A stretch of DNA of 56,560 nt, taken from positions 1 through 56,560 of the forward strand of contig JBFXAN010000023.1 in the NCBI GenBank assembly GCA_050184225.1, given 5' to 3'. Positions 16,768 through 24,731 of this stretch are shown here, in pieces (position 1 is the first letter of the stretch; each line of letters starts with the position of its first letter). A model generated the notes under the pieces. The model saw only the letters and a program-made list of their open reading frames with translations, searched no databases and was not told the DNA's origin. The position numbers were made by a program, and so were the translations under genes. This DNA is from JBFXAN01 sp050184225. GTDB taxonomy: Bacteria > Chloroflexota > Dehalococcoidia > CAUJGQ01.

Positions 16768-18780
16768 ATGACCCAGACGATGATTCGGACCGTCTGCCCG
16801 CATGACTGCCCGGACCAGTGCTCGATGCTGGCCACCGTCGAAGATGGCCGGCTGCTCCGCGTCGCTGGCGATCCGGATCACCCGTTCACCCGCGGCTTCC
16901 TCTGTGGCAAGGTCGCCCGCTACGAAGAACGCGTCTACTCGCCGGAACGCCTGCTCACCCCGCTCCGCCGGAGCGGACCGAAGGGCGCCGGCGAGTTTGC
17001 CGCCATCTCCTGGGACGACGCCCTGAATGAGACGGCCGCCCGCTGGCGATCGACCATCGAGGACTACGGCGGCGAGGCGCTGCTCGGCTACGCCTACAGC
17101 GGCCACATGGGCGTGATCAACCGCAACATTCCTCGCGCCCTCTTTCATGCGCTCGGCGCCAGCCGCATGCTCGCCGGCACCGTCTGCGATAGCACCTGCG
17201 GCGCCGGCTGGGAGTACGCCGTCGGCCCAACCCCCGGCACCGATCCGGAGACCGCGATCAACGCCGACCTGATCCTCTGCTGGGGTGCAAACATCGTTAC
17301 TACGAACGTGCACTTCGTCCCGTTCGTGGACGAGGCGCGCGACAACGGCGCCGAACTGGTCGTGATCGACCCCGCCCGTACCCGCACCGCCCGCCGCGCC
17401 GACTGGCACCTCACACCCCGCATCGGTACCGACGGCGCGCTCGCCCTCGGCATGATGCACGTCATCGTCCGCGACGGCCTCCACGATCCCGCGTATATCG
17501 AACGCCGGACCACCGGCTTCGCGCGATTCCGCGACGAGGTTCTGCCGCAATATCCCCCGTCGCTCGTCGCGGAGATCACCGGCCTCGAAGCCACAGATGT
17601 CGAGCGACTCGCCCATCGCTACGCGACCGCGCGCGCGCCGTTCCTACGCCTGGGCATGGGCCTCTCCCGTAACAGCGGCGGCGGCATGGCGATCCGAACG
17701 ATCGCCTGCCTCCCTGCGCTGGTCGGCGCCTGGGAACAGCCCGGCGCGGGCGCGCTGATGGACACCGCCGGCCTCTGGGACTTCGACTACAACGTTATCC
17801 GCCGACCCGACCTCCAACCCGGTCCGACACGCGAGGTCAATCACAGCACGCTCGGACGTGATCTGCTGGAACTCAACAACCCGCCGATCATGGCGCTCTT
17901 CATCGCCGCCAATAACCCCGCCGTCACCTGCCCGGACCAGACGCGCGTCCGCGCCGGCCTCGCCCGCGACGACCTCTTCACCGTCGTCCACGACAGCTTC
18001 CTCAGCGACACCGCCCGCTACGCCGACATCGTCCTGCCGGCCTGCACCGCCCTCGAAACCGAGGACTTCTATCGCAGCTACGGCACCTACTACGCCCAGC
18101 ACGGACCGCAGCTGATCGAGCCCCTGGGCGAATCGCGCTCCAATATCTGGGTCGTGCAACAGCTCGCCCGCCGCCTGGGCCTGGCCGACCCCATCTTCAC
18201 CCGTGAAACCCGCGCGCAGCTCGACCTGCTGCTCGACGGCGCCCACCACCTCACCCTCGATCGCGTCCTCGACGCCGGACCGATCAAGGTCGACTGTGTC
18301 CGCCGTGGCCCCGAACGCACGCACTTCTACTCCGAGGCGATGGCCCGCGACGGCCTGCCGCCGATGCCCGAATGGCGCCCTGATCCCGCCGCCGAATCCG
18401 ATGCCGCGCGCTGGCCGCTACGCCTGCTCACCCTTCCCGGCCACTTCCAGCATCACACCGCCTTCTCCGGCGTGGACCGCTTGCGCCGGCGCCAGGGTGC
18501 TCCCGCCTGCCTGCTCCATCCCCTCGACGCGGAAAGTCGAGGCATCGCCGACGGTGACCCGGTCCTCCTCTACAACGACCACGGCGAGGCCGGCATGACC
18601 GCCAGACTCAGCACCGACACCCAGCCCGGCGTGGTTGCCGTCGAAGGCAACCGCTCCCAATCTGCCTACCTCCGCGGCGGCCCCCTCAATGTCCTCACCT
18701 CGGACCGCCTCGCCGACCTGGGCGCTGGCGCCACCTACCAGAGCACCTGGCTCGATGTGCGTCCCCTCGCCGACGAATGA
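16768..18780 (+). CDS. Molybdopterin oxidoreductase with N-terminal [4Fe-4S] domain
   Basis: A 670-residue member of the DMSO reductase superfamily binding Mo/W-bis-MGD. The N-terminal cluster motif is CPHDCPDQCSM with the fourth Cys in FLCGK. Domain signatures follow: FAAISWDDAL, ELVVIDPARTRTARRADWHL, RIGTDGALALGMMHV, RYADIVLPACTALE, and C-terminal cofactor-binding RSQSAYLRGGPLNVLTSDRL. No Tat signal, so probably cytoplasmic. A metal ligand could be a Cys or Ser in CDSTCGAGW (about residue 140), but I cannot fix it. Substrate unknown; no separate Fe-S or membrane subunit is adjacent. The ATG at 16768 has GAGAGGA 7 bases upstream. The long in-frame upstream extension is ignored. Confidence 0.9.
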   Translation: MTQTMIRTVCPHDCPDQCSMLATVEDGRLLRVAGDPDHPFTRGFLCGKVARYEERVYSPERLLTPLRRSGPKGAGEFAAISWDDALNETAARWRSTIEDYGGEALLGYAYSGHMGVINRNIPRALFHALGASRMLAGTVCDSTCGAGWEYAVGPTPGTDPETAINADLILCWGANIVTTNVHFVPFVDEARDNGAELVVIDPARTRTARRADWHLTPRIGTDGALALGMMHVIVRDGLHDPAYIERRTTGFARFRDEVLPQYPPSLVAEITGLEATDVERLAHRYATARAPFLRLGMGLSRNSGGGMAIRTIACLPALVGAWEQPGAGALMDTAGLWDFDYNVIRRPDLQPGPTREVNHSTLGRDLLELNNPPIMALFIAANNPAVTCPDQTRVRAGLARDDLFTVVHDSFLSDTARYADIVLPACTALETEDFYRSYGTYYAQHGPQLIEPLGESRSNIWVVQQLARRLGLADPIFTRETRAQLDLLLDGAHHLTLDRVLDAGPIKVDCVRRGPERTHFYSEAMARDGLPPMPEWRPDPAAESDAARWPLRLLTLPGHFQHHTAFSGVDRLRRRQGAPACLLHPLDAESRGIADGDPVLLYNDHGEAGMTARLSTDTQPGVVAVEGNRSQSAYLRGGPLNVLTSDRLADLGAGATYQSTWLDVRPLADE

Positions 18781-18785
18781 GGAAC

Positions 18786-18854
18786 ATTCACCACGAAGAC
18801 ACCAAGGCGCAAAGTCAATACGAATCTTTGCGCCTTGGTGTCTTCGTGGTGAAT
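18786..18854. repeat. Perfect 29-bp-arm palindrome between convergent genes
   Basis: Arms at 18786-18814 and 18826-18854 are exact complements: ATTCACCACGAAGACACCAA then GGCGCAAAG, around an 11-base loop. It starts 5 bases after the stop of the oxidoreductase and ends 8 bases before the stop of the convergent nitronate monooxygenase. It belongs to a type of dispersed palindrome found at gene ends and may act as a bidirectional terminator. Confidence 0.85.
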
Positions 18855-18862
18855 CACCCGGG

Positions 18863-20011
18863 CTAATCGACGCTCGCGTCCGCTGGGTTCCGGATCGCGG
18901 CCGGTAACACGGTAATCGCCTCGACCGCCTGCTCGACCAACGACCGCATGATCTCGGCCGCGCTGGGAAGGTCATGGATCAGCCCGGCACCCTGACCGGC
19001 GTACAACGGGTAATACTCAGGGTTGCCCTGCGCTGCCCCTGCTGCCGTTACATCCAGCGCCGCCGCCAGCTGGACTCCACCCGGCAATACCGGTGCGCCG
19101 GCGATCAGGTAGTCGTTGAGGTAGGTATTGCGCAGGCATCGCGCGTACAGCCCGGTGAAGGCATCGGTGAGCGCGGTCGCATCGCCGTCGCACTGGAGGA
19201 GCGCCCCCTTATGGAATGGCTGGGCAGCCGAGTCCGCACACGCGATGAAGCGCGTGCCGATCAGACCGCCGACAGCACCGAGCATCAACACCGCCGCCAG
19301 TCCACGCCCGTTGACGATGCCGCCCGCCGCAACGACCGGAACATCGACCGCCTCGACCACCTGCGGTACCAGCGCCAGGGTGCCGATCGCGGCGAACTCC
19401 TTGTCCGTCAGCTTCTCTCCGGTCATCCGGTGGCCGCCCGCCTCCGCGCCCTGCGCGACGATCACATCGGCGCCATTGGCTGCGGCCAGTCGCGCGTCGG
19501 CCGCGGTCGCCACCTGCGCCACCACGCGGATACCCCGGTCGTGGCAGCGGTTCACCATCGCGGCGGATGGGATGCCCAGCCCGCTGCTAAAGATTGGAAC
19601 CCCCTCCTCGAGAATCACCGCAAATGCGCCCTCGACGAAGCTGGGCAGCGTCGGCGGAACGTCGTTCACCTCGGCCAGTCCCAAGCGCCGGCGGAATCCG
19701 TTGAGCGTTGACTGGACCTCCCGCACCGTCTGCTCCGGTATCCCGGCGGTATCGACCGGCGACACAAACACCTGATGCAGCAGCAGATTGACGCCGAACG
19801 GCCGGTCCGTCTGGTCACGGATCTCTCGAATCTGGCGTCGCAGCTCCTCCGGCGGCACCATCACACCCGGTAGGATCCCGAGCCCGCCCGCGTTCGAAAC
19901 CGCCGCCACCAGCGCCGGCGTCACGACGGACGCCATCGGTGCCTGCAGGATCGGATGTTCGATACCCAGGAGATCGCAAAGCGACGTGTGGAGCGTTGCC
20001 GTGCTGACCAT
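18863..20011 (-). CDS. Nitronate monooxygenase (2-nitropropane dioxygenase-like)
   Basis: A 382-residue FMN-dependent TIM-barrel enzyme of the NPD/nitronate monooxygenase family, which oxidises alkyl nitronates. Recognisable parts are HPILQAPMASVVTPALVAAV, SNAGGLGILPG, QGAEAGGHR (FMN/phosphate region), PVVAAGGIVNGRGLAAVLML and GTRFIACADSAAQPFHK. Start at ATG 20011 with GGGAGGA 6 bases upstream. Convergent with the molybdopterin oxidoreductase through the palindrome at 18.8 kb. Confidence 0.92.
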   Translation of the reverse strand: MVSTATLHTSLCDLLGIEHPILQAPMASVVTPALVAAVSNAGGLGILPGVMVPPEELRRQIREIRDQTDRPFGVNLLLHQVFVSPVDTAGIPEQTVREVQSTLNGFRRRLGLAEVNDVPPTLPSFVEGAFAVILEEGVPIFSSGLGIPSAAMVNRCHDRGIRVVAQVATAADARLAAANGADVIVAQGAEAGGHRMTGEKLTDKEFAAIGTLALVPQVVEAVDVPVVAAGGIVNGRGLAAVLMLGAVGGLIGTRFIACADSAAQPFHKGALLQCDGDATALTDAFTGLYARCLRNTYLNDYLIAGAPVLPGGVQLAAALDVTAAGAAQGNPEYYPLYAGQGAGLIHDLPSAAEIMRSLVEQAVEAITVLPAAIRNPADASVD

Positions 20012-20438
20012 GTTCGTCCTCCCTCGGCTACGGTGTTCCATAGCTGACACCCGCCACGACCGCCGTCACCCCCGCACCGGATGCCGCCTAGAACGGTGAG
20101 CTGACGCCCCCTGGGAGCGCGGGCATCCTGCCCGCAACGGCGATCAATACCCAGTCGGGCAGGATGCCCGCGCTCCTAAGGGCTCATCGATCAGTGAGCA
20201 GGCAGGAGTGCCACCGTGCGCGGTCATTGTAGGAGGGGAGACGGCGCTTGTCGGTGCGCCGCTTCCGCATCGGAGTTAACGCGCCGCCACGCGCCGGTGC
20301 CGGCGTGATACGATCGTCGGAACGCTCCGCATTCGATGGATGATAGAGGCACGCGCGCCGGATGAGATCGGACTGGATCTCCTCTGGCGCCGTGCCTCTC
20401 GGTTCAACGGAGATGACCGGTCGGCCTGCTGCTTTCGG
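20012..20438. other. Intergenic stretch holding a palindromic repeat, no gene seen
   Basis: About 430 bases between the start of the nitronate monooxygenase gene and the stop of the minus-strand substrate-binding protein. It contains the palindrome at 20107-20182. Open frames in the remainder show no recognisable protein and no ribosome binding site. The part next to 20011 should hold the promoter of the monooxygenase gene. Confidence 0.5.
20107..20182. repeat. Palindromic repeat, family 'GCGCGGGCATCCTGCCCGC', copy 2
   Basis: CCCCTGGGAGCGCGGGCATC plus CTGCCCGC is followed, after about 20 bases, by CGGGCAGGATGCCCGCGCTC with CTAAGGG. It matches the copy at 16521-16594 in both arms but not in the loop. 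As there, TGACG directly precedes it. Confidence 0.8.
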
Positions 20439-22238
20439 CTACTTCCCGTCGAGCCAGGCCCGGCTAAACTGCTGATTGTTGTAACAGACCGATCCCCCCA
20501 GAAAGCCATGGGGCCGGTAGTTCTTCAGCGCCGGTATCCACGCCTCTCGTTGCCACCCCTGCGGCCACCAGATGTCGTAGTTCTCGCTGAGTAAGAGCGT
20601 GTCGATCTTCTTGAGGATGTCCTTGCGCTTGGTCGCATCCGCCTCCCGTCGCTGCTGCTTCAGCAGGTTGTCCAGCTCCGGATTGCTCACCGAGTTGTAG
20701 TTGAGGCCCCCGCCGGTGATGTACCAGGGATAGATCCAGCCATCGATCGAGTGGTTCGGCGGTCCCCAGACCATGTTCACTGCTTCTTGGAACGAGCGGC
20801 CGGCGAGAATGGTGATCGCCGTCGGGTTATCAACATGGCGGTTGCGGATGTTCACCCCGATCTCGCGGAGCATGTCCTGGGCTGGCGAGAACGCATCCCG
20901 CCCGGCCGTGATGTAGTACTCTACCACCTCGAACTCGAGCCCATCCGCCCCAGCGGCCGTGAGCAGCTTGCGCGCCTCCGCCGGGTTGTACTGATAGGTC
21001 GGTCCCTGGTCGGAGAGCTTCGGGAACTCGTCGTAGATAAACGTCCACGGTAACGAGTGATTCGAGTAGCCCTTGTTCAGCCCGTCATACAACAGCTGGT
21101 CGTAGACGTCGCGGTTGATGCCCATGCTGATCGCATTGCGGACGCGCTTGTCCTTGAACTTCTCGTTGTTCATGTTGAACTGGAAGCCGTTGACGTTGCC
21201 ACCGCGCGACACCGGCAGGTCCAGCCACACCGTCTCCGGCGTGGTCTGCAGCAGATCTTCCCCGTCCGCGTTCTCCAGCACCGCATAGAGATGCTGCTGA
21301 CCGGCGCGGTAGCTCGCTTTCAGCGTGGCTGAATTGGCTTCGACGATTACCTCTAACCGATCGACGTAGGGATAGGGCTTGCCATCCGGCGCCATCTCCC
21401 AGTAGTCCGGGTTACGGGTAAACTTCGATCCCTGCTTCGGCGTCCACGACTCGCGGATGACCGGTCCCGTACCGACCGCCACCGTCAAGATCTAGTCGCT
21501 GTCCATCCACAGCTCGCGCGGTGTGATGTAGGCGTACGTAGCGACCGACGCCGGAAAGTCGACGTACGGCTCCTTCATCGTCACCTTGAGCGTGTTGGCG
21601 TCCGGTAACTCCATCTTGTCGACCGCCGCGAAGAAGTCCTTCTGCACACCGTTGGTCTGGTACCGCTCGAAGACCAGCTTGGCGTCTTCAGCGGAGAAGG
21701 CGCGGCCGTTGACCGGTGCCTTGTTCTGCCACTTCACCCCCTGGCGGAAGGTGAAGACGAACTCGGTCGCATCCGGTTTCGTCTGCTCCCACTTCTCCGC
21801 CAGGTCCGGCTCCAGCTCCAGCTTGAACGGGTCCGCTGTTGCGCCGAGCGAGGCGCGGATCGCCTTGTTATAGACGTAGGAACTGGTGTGATAGATCGTG
21901 CACGAATACCCCTTCGACTGGTCGAAGTGCGGCGGGTCCAGGTACCGGGCCAACAGCGTGCCGCCGCGCTTGGCGAATTGCGCCGGATTCAGCTCCTCTT
22001 GGCTCGCTGCTAATTCCTCGGTGTAGTGACCGGGCGCGAGCTTCTCGACCGCACCCGACTGCGCCGCGACCGTGCCGCCCGTCTGGCCTGCCGCTTCTTC
22101 GGAGGCGGCTTGTTCATCCTGGTCCCCGCCGCAAGCGATCAGAAATGCTGCGGCGCCCGCCGGTATCCCCGTCGTAAGCAGCCGCCGTCTGGGCCATCGT
22201 CCCTGCCGGCCCGACATCGAACCGGCTCGCCGCTTCAT
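20439..22238 (-). pseudogene. Peptide-type ABC substrate-binding protein, copy A, interrupted by TAG
   Basis: Family 5 extracytoplasmic solute-binding protein, nearly identical to copy B at 24.7-26.5 kb. It has a twin-arginine-like start (RWPRRRLLTTG) and lipobox (LIACG). At 21492-21494 the frame reads ELWMDSD-TAG-ILTVAVGTGP where copy B has ELWMDSDKLMTEAIGTGP. The frame is unchanged on both sides, so a single AAG to TAG change splits the gene into 248- and about 350-residue parts. The second part could only start at TTG 21488, without a signal peptide. A nonsense mutation, or stop-codon readthrough, or a sequencing error are the options. Both halves are otherwise intact, suggesting a recent change. 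Last recognisable gene of the transporter operon in transcription order. Confidence 0.85.
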
Positions 22239-22392
22239 CGTGTCCTCCCTCCCGGCCGAGCGCGCACCACGAACCTGCGTGCAATGCGTGCCTCAGCATA
22301 GCGGGGTCCTACAGAATCACGGTGGCAGGACATCACATCATCTGCGCTGCGATCATCACCTCCTCCCGATTCGGTGCTGCCATGTGCGGATG

Positions 22393-22443
22393 TTACGATC
22401 CCCGAAGGCGCGGGTCCAGTACATCCCGCAGGGCATCGCCAAA
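22393..22443 (-). pseudogene. Fossil 3' end of a second ABC permease gene
   Basis: The reverse strand encodes FGDALRDVLDPRLRGS followed by TAA, identical at the protein level to the last 16 residues of the permease at 22544-23455. The nucleotides differ at several third positions, so it is a diverged copy and not a recent repeat. Upstream of this point the permease sequence is lost and replaced by the hairpin at 22485-22521. It shows that the transporter operon was once duplicated in tandem and the extra permease deleted. Confidence 0.75.
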
Positions 22444-22484
22444 AAGTCAGAGTCAACCGTGTCTGAAAAGTCGGCGCGCAGACG

Positions 22485-22521
22485 CGAAGAGGGGAGGTAA
22501 CTCAGTTACCTCCCCTCTTCG
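22485..22521. terminator. Strong 18-bp hairpin after the permease gene
   Basis: CGAAGAGGGGAGGTAACT (22485-22502) is followed after one base by its exact complement (22504-22521). It starts 22 bases beyond the permease stop in the minus-strand direction. No long T-run follows, so it may be a weak terminator or an mRNA-end-protecting structure rather than a classical intrinsic terminator. Confidence 0.55.
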
Positions 22522-22543
22522 GATGTGAGTGCCGGTCGCAACC

Positions 22544-23455
22544 CTACGACCCTCGAAGCCGGGGGTCGAGCACGTCCCGCAGCGCGTCGCCGAACAGATT
22601 GAACGCGAACACTGCCAGGCTGATCGCGACGCCGGGTACGATCGCCATATGCGGATGCGTCTCAAAGTAGATCGCTCCCGCCGTGTTCAGCATCGACCCC
22701 CACGCCGGCGTCGGCGGTAGCACGCCCAGGCCGAGGAACGACAGCGACGCCTCGATCAGAATCGCGATGCCCAGCACCAGCGACGCCAGCACGATGATCG
22801 GCGCGAACACGTTCGGCAAGATATGTCGCAGCATGATCCGCGTGTGTGACGCGCCCACGGTATGCGCCGCCTCGATCCACGCGGTCCCCTTCGCTGCCAG
22901 CACGGAACCGCGCACGACGCGGGCCGGCCGCGCCAGCAGCGTAATCGAGATCGCGATGAACGCATTCCGCAGCCCCGGCCCCATCGCCGCCACGATCGCC
23001 AGCGCCAGGATCAGACCGGGAAAGGCCTGGATCGCATCCGCGAACCGCATCAAGATCATGTCGGTCTTGCCACCGAAGTAGCCTGCCGCCAACCCGATCA
23101 ACGAGCCGCCGCCGACGCCGAGCACGGTGCCGACGACGCCGACAAAGAGCGACACCCGTGCCCCGTAAACGATCCGCGCGAACAGATCTCGGCCCAATTG
23201 GTCCGTGCCGAACCAGTGCTCCGCGCTCGGCGCTTCCAGCCGTGCACGTGGGTCGATGCTGCGATAGTCATATTGCGTGATCCACGGCGCGAAGAGCGCC
23301 GCGAACAGCATCAAGATGATGACCACCGCGCCGAAGGCGCCCAACGGCTTCGTTCGAATGAACACCCAGGTCCAGTGAACGGCGCCGCCGAACCCCGTCC
23401 GGCTGCGAAACCGTATCCCTTGATCCTGGAGGACGGCAGCATCAGTCGCCTGCAT
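22544..23455 (-). CDS. ABC transporter permease, DppC/OppC type
   Basis: A 303-residue inner-membrane permease of the dipeptide/oligopeptide/nickel family. It has an N-terminal OppC-type region (FIRTKPLGAFGAVVIILMLF), the linker EHWFGTDQLGRDLFARIVYGAR typical of DppC, about six membrane helices, and the EAA loop EAAHTVGASHTRIMLRHILP that contacts the ATPase. The ending FGDALRDVLDPRLRGS is standard. The start lies 12 bases from the stop of the DppB-type gene. The ATP-binding subunits are not in the window. Confidence 0.93.
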   Translation of the reverse strand: MQATDAAVLQDQGIRFRSRTGFGGAVHWTWVFIRTKPLGAFGAVVIILMLFAALFAPWITQYDYRSIDPRARLEAPSAEHWFGTDQLGRDLFARIVYGARVSLFVGVVGTVLGVGGGSLIGLAAGYFGGKTDMILMRFADAIQAFPGLILALAIVAAMGPGLRNAFIAISITLLARPARVVRGSVLAAKGTAWIEAAHTVGASHTRIMLRHILPNVFAPIIVLASLVLGIAILIEASLSFLGLGVLPPTPAWGSMLNTAGAIYFETHPHMAIVPGVAISLAVFAFNLFGDALRDVLDPRLRGS

Positions 23456-23467
23456 GGCTTCCTCCCG

Positions 23468-24418
23468 CTAACTCAGCTTGATCCGTGGGTCGACGACGCC
23501 GTAGACCACGTCCAGCAGTAGATTGATCGACAGCACGATCGCCACGATGAAGAGAATCGTTGTCTGCACGACCGGCCAATCGCGCTGGTTGATCGCGTCC
23601 ACCGTCAGCCGGCCCATGCCGTTCAGCCCGAAGACGACCTCGATCAGGACGGAGCCGGTGATCAGCACCGAGAGCGACACCGCCCAATACGTGATCACCG
23701 GAATCAGCGCGTTCCGCAACGCGTGCTGCCAGATCACCCCCCGCTCGACCAACCCCTTCGCCCGCGCCGTTCGGATGTAGTCTTCGCGCAGCACCTCCAG
23801 CATCGTCGTGCGCACCAGACGCATCGTGCTCGCGGAGAACGTCAGCCCGAGAATGATCGCCGGGAAGATCATCTGCTGGATGTTCCCCCACGGATCATCG
23901 ATCGGGCTGATATATCCCTTCGGCGGCACCCATTGGAACCATCGTGCCAGAAACACGATCGTCAGAATTGCGATGAAGAAGCTGGGGACGGAGAGAAAGC
24001 TGATGGCGAAAATCCTGCCGGCATAGTCCCAGAACGTATCCCGCTTCACTGCCGATACAATGCCGATCGGTACGGCGACGACCGCCGTAATCACGAACGC
24101 CATCAGTCCAAGCTGTATACTGACCGGCATCGTGTCCTTGATCGCCGCCGTCACCGGCTTGTGCAGCCAGAACGACTCGCCCCAGTCCCCACGCAGACCG
24201 TTCCCGATCCAGTTCAAGTACTGAACCACCAGCGGCCGATCCAGTCCCATCTCGGCGCGGGCGGCAGCCAGGTCGGCCTGGTCCATGCCCTGGCGCTCGC
24301 CCATCATCGCGACGAGCGCATCCCCTGGGATGATCCGCAGGATGCAAAACGTGAAGATCGAAACCAGGAACATGACCGGGAGATATTCCAGGAGACGCCG
24401 GATGATGTACGTGTGCAT
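23468..24418 (-). CDS. ABC transporter permease, DppB/OppB type
   Basis: A 316-residue permease of the dipeptide family. The N-terminal helix IRRLLEYLPVMFLVSIFTFC is followed by RIIPGDALVAMMGERQ, and the EAA loop is YIRTARAKGLVERGVIWQHA. The ending LLLDVVYGVVDPRIKLS is typical of DppB. Start chosen at ATG 24418, with AGGAG 9 bases upstream; TTG at 24427 follows the AGGAG directly and is unlikely. Situated between the small peptide gene and the DppC-type gene, all on one strand. Confidence 0.93.
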   Translation of the reverse strand: MHTYIIRRLLEYLPVMFLVSIFTFCILRIIPGDALVAMMGERQGMDQADLAAARAEMGLDRPLVVQYLNWIGNGLRGDWGESFWLHKPVTAAIKDTMPVSIQLGLMAFVITAVVAVPIGIVSAVKRDTFWDYAGRIFAISFLSVPSFFIAILTIVFLARWFQWVPPKGYISPIDDPWGNIQQMIFPAIILGLTFSASTMRLVRTTMLEVLREDYIRTARAKGLVERGVIWQHALRNALIPVITYWAVSLSVLITGSVLIEVVFGLNGMGRLTVDAINQRDWPVVQTTILFIVAIVLSINLLLDVVYGVVDPRIKLS

Positions 24419-24430
24419 ACGCGTCAACTC

Positions 24431-24649
24431 CTAGCTGAAGCAGCAACCGTTGGCCTGCGGTGGCGAGTCGTCCAGGATCATGCCCATCCGCAGAATCCGA
24501 TCGAAAAAGCCGTCCCGAATCTGATCGATTTCTTGTGGATCGAGACCCAGGTCAACCAGACGCTCATCCGGCAACGATTCGAGATGCTTCTGGTATCCCG
24601 GATCACGGACGACCGTCTTCGCCAGGTCAATCAGCACGTCCTGACTCAT
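24431..24649 (-). CDS. 72-residue peptide with leader-like N-terminus and Gly-Cys-Cys end; candidate RiPP precursor
   Basis: The peptide starts MSQDVLIDLAKTVVRDPGYQ. It continues with a helical, acidic region of the pattern DPxYxxxLxxxPxxxLxxLGLxxxExxxIRxGFFDRxLRMGxILDD and ends SPPQANGCCFS. This pattern resembles leader peptides of the nitrile-hydratase/Nif11-like (NHLP) clan of ribosomal natural-product precursors, and the two adjacent cysteines would lie in the short core. AGGGAGAAG lies 3 bases before the ATG, so translation is well supported. It sits between a substrate-binding protein and its permeases and is separated from the former by a strong hairpin. No modifying enzyme is visible within the window. 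Alternatively it is an accessory small protein of the transporter. Confidence 0.7.
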   Translation of the reverse strand: MSQDVLIDLAKTVVRDPGYQKHLESLPDERLVDLGLDPQEIDQIRDGFFDRILRMGMILDDSPPQANGCCFS

Positions 24650-24678
24650 GTCTTCTCCCTGTCAGGGGTGGTGCAATA

Positions 24679-24715
24679 GCGGAGCGGAGCGCCCACGTGC
24701 AGCGCTCCGCTCCGC
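24679..24715. terminator. 14-bp GC-rich hairpin between substrate-binding protein and small peptide genes
   Basis: GCGGAGCGGAGCGC (24679-24692) and its exact complement (24702-24715) enclose a 9-base loop. It lies 17 bases beyond the stop of the substrate-binding protein in the direction of transcription and 30 bases before the start of the small peptide. In such operons a hairpin here commonly stabilises the binding-protein mRNA or attenuates downstream genes. No T-run follows. Confidence 0.6.
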
Positions 24716-24731
24716 CGATTCGCCCTGCTTC

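Noticed and set aside
20340..20594. A plus-strand 84-residue frame near the end of the binding-protein copy A
   Set aside because: Overlaps the coding 3' end of that gene on the other strand and shows no ribosome binding site or motif.
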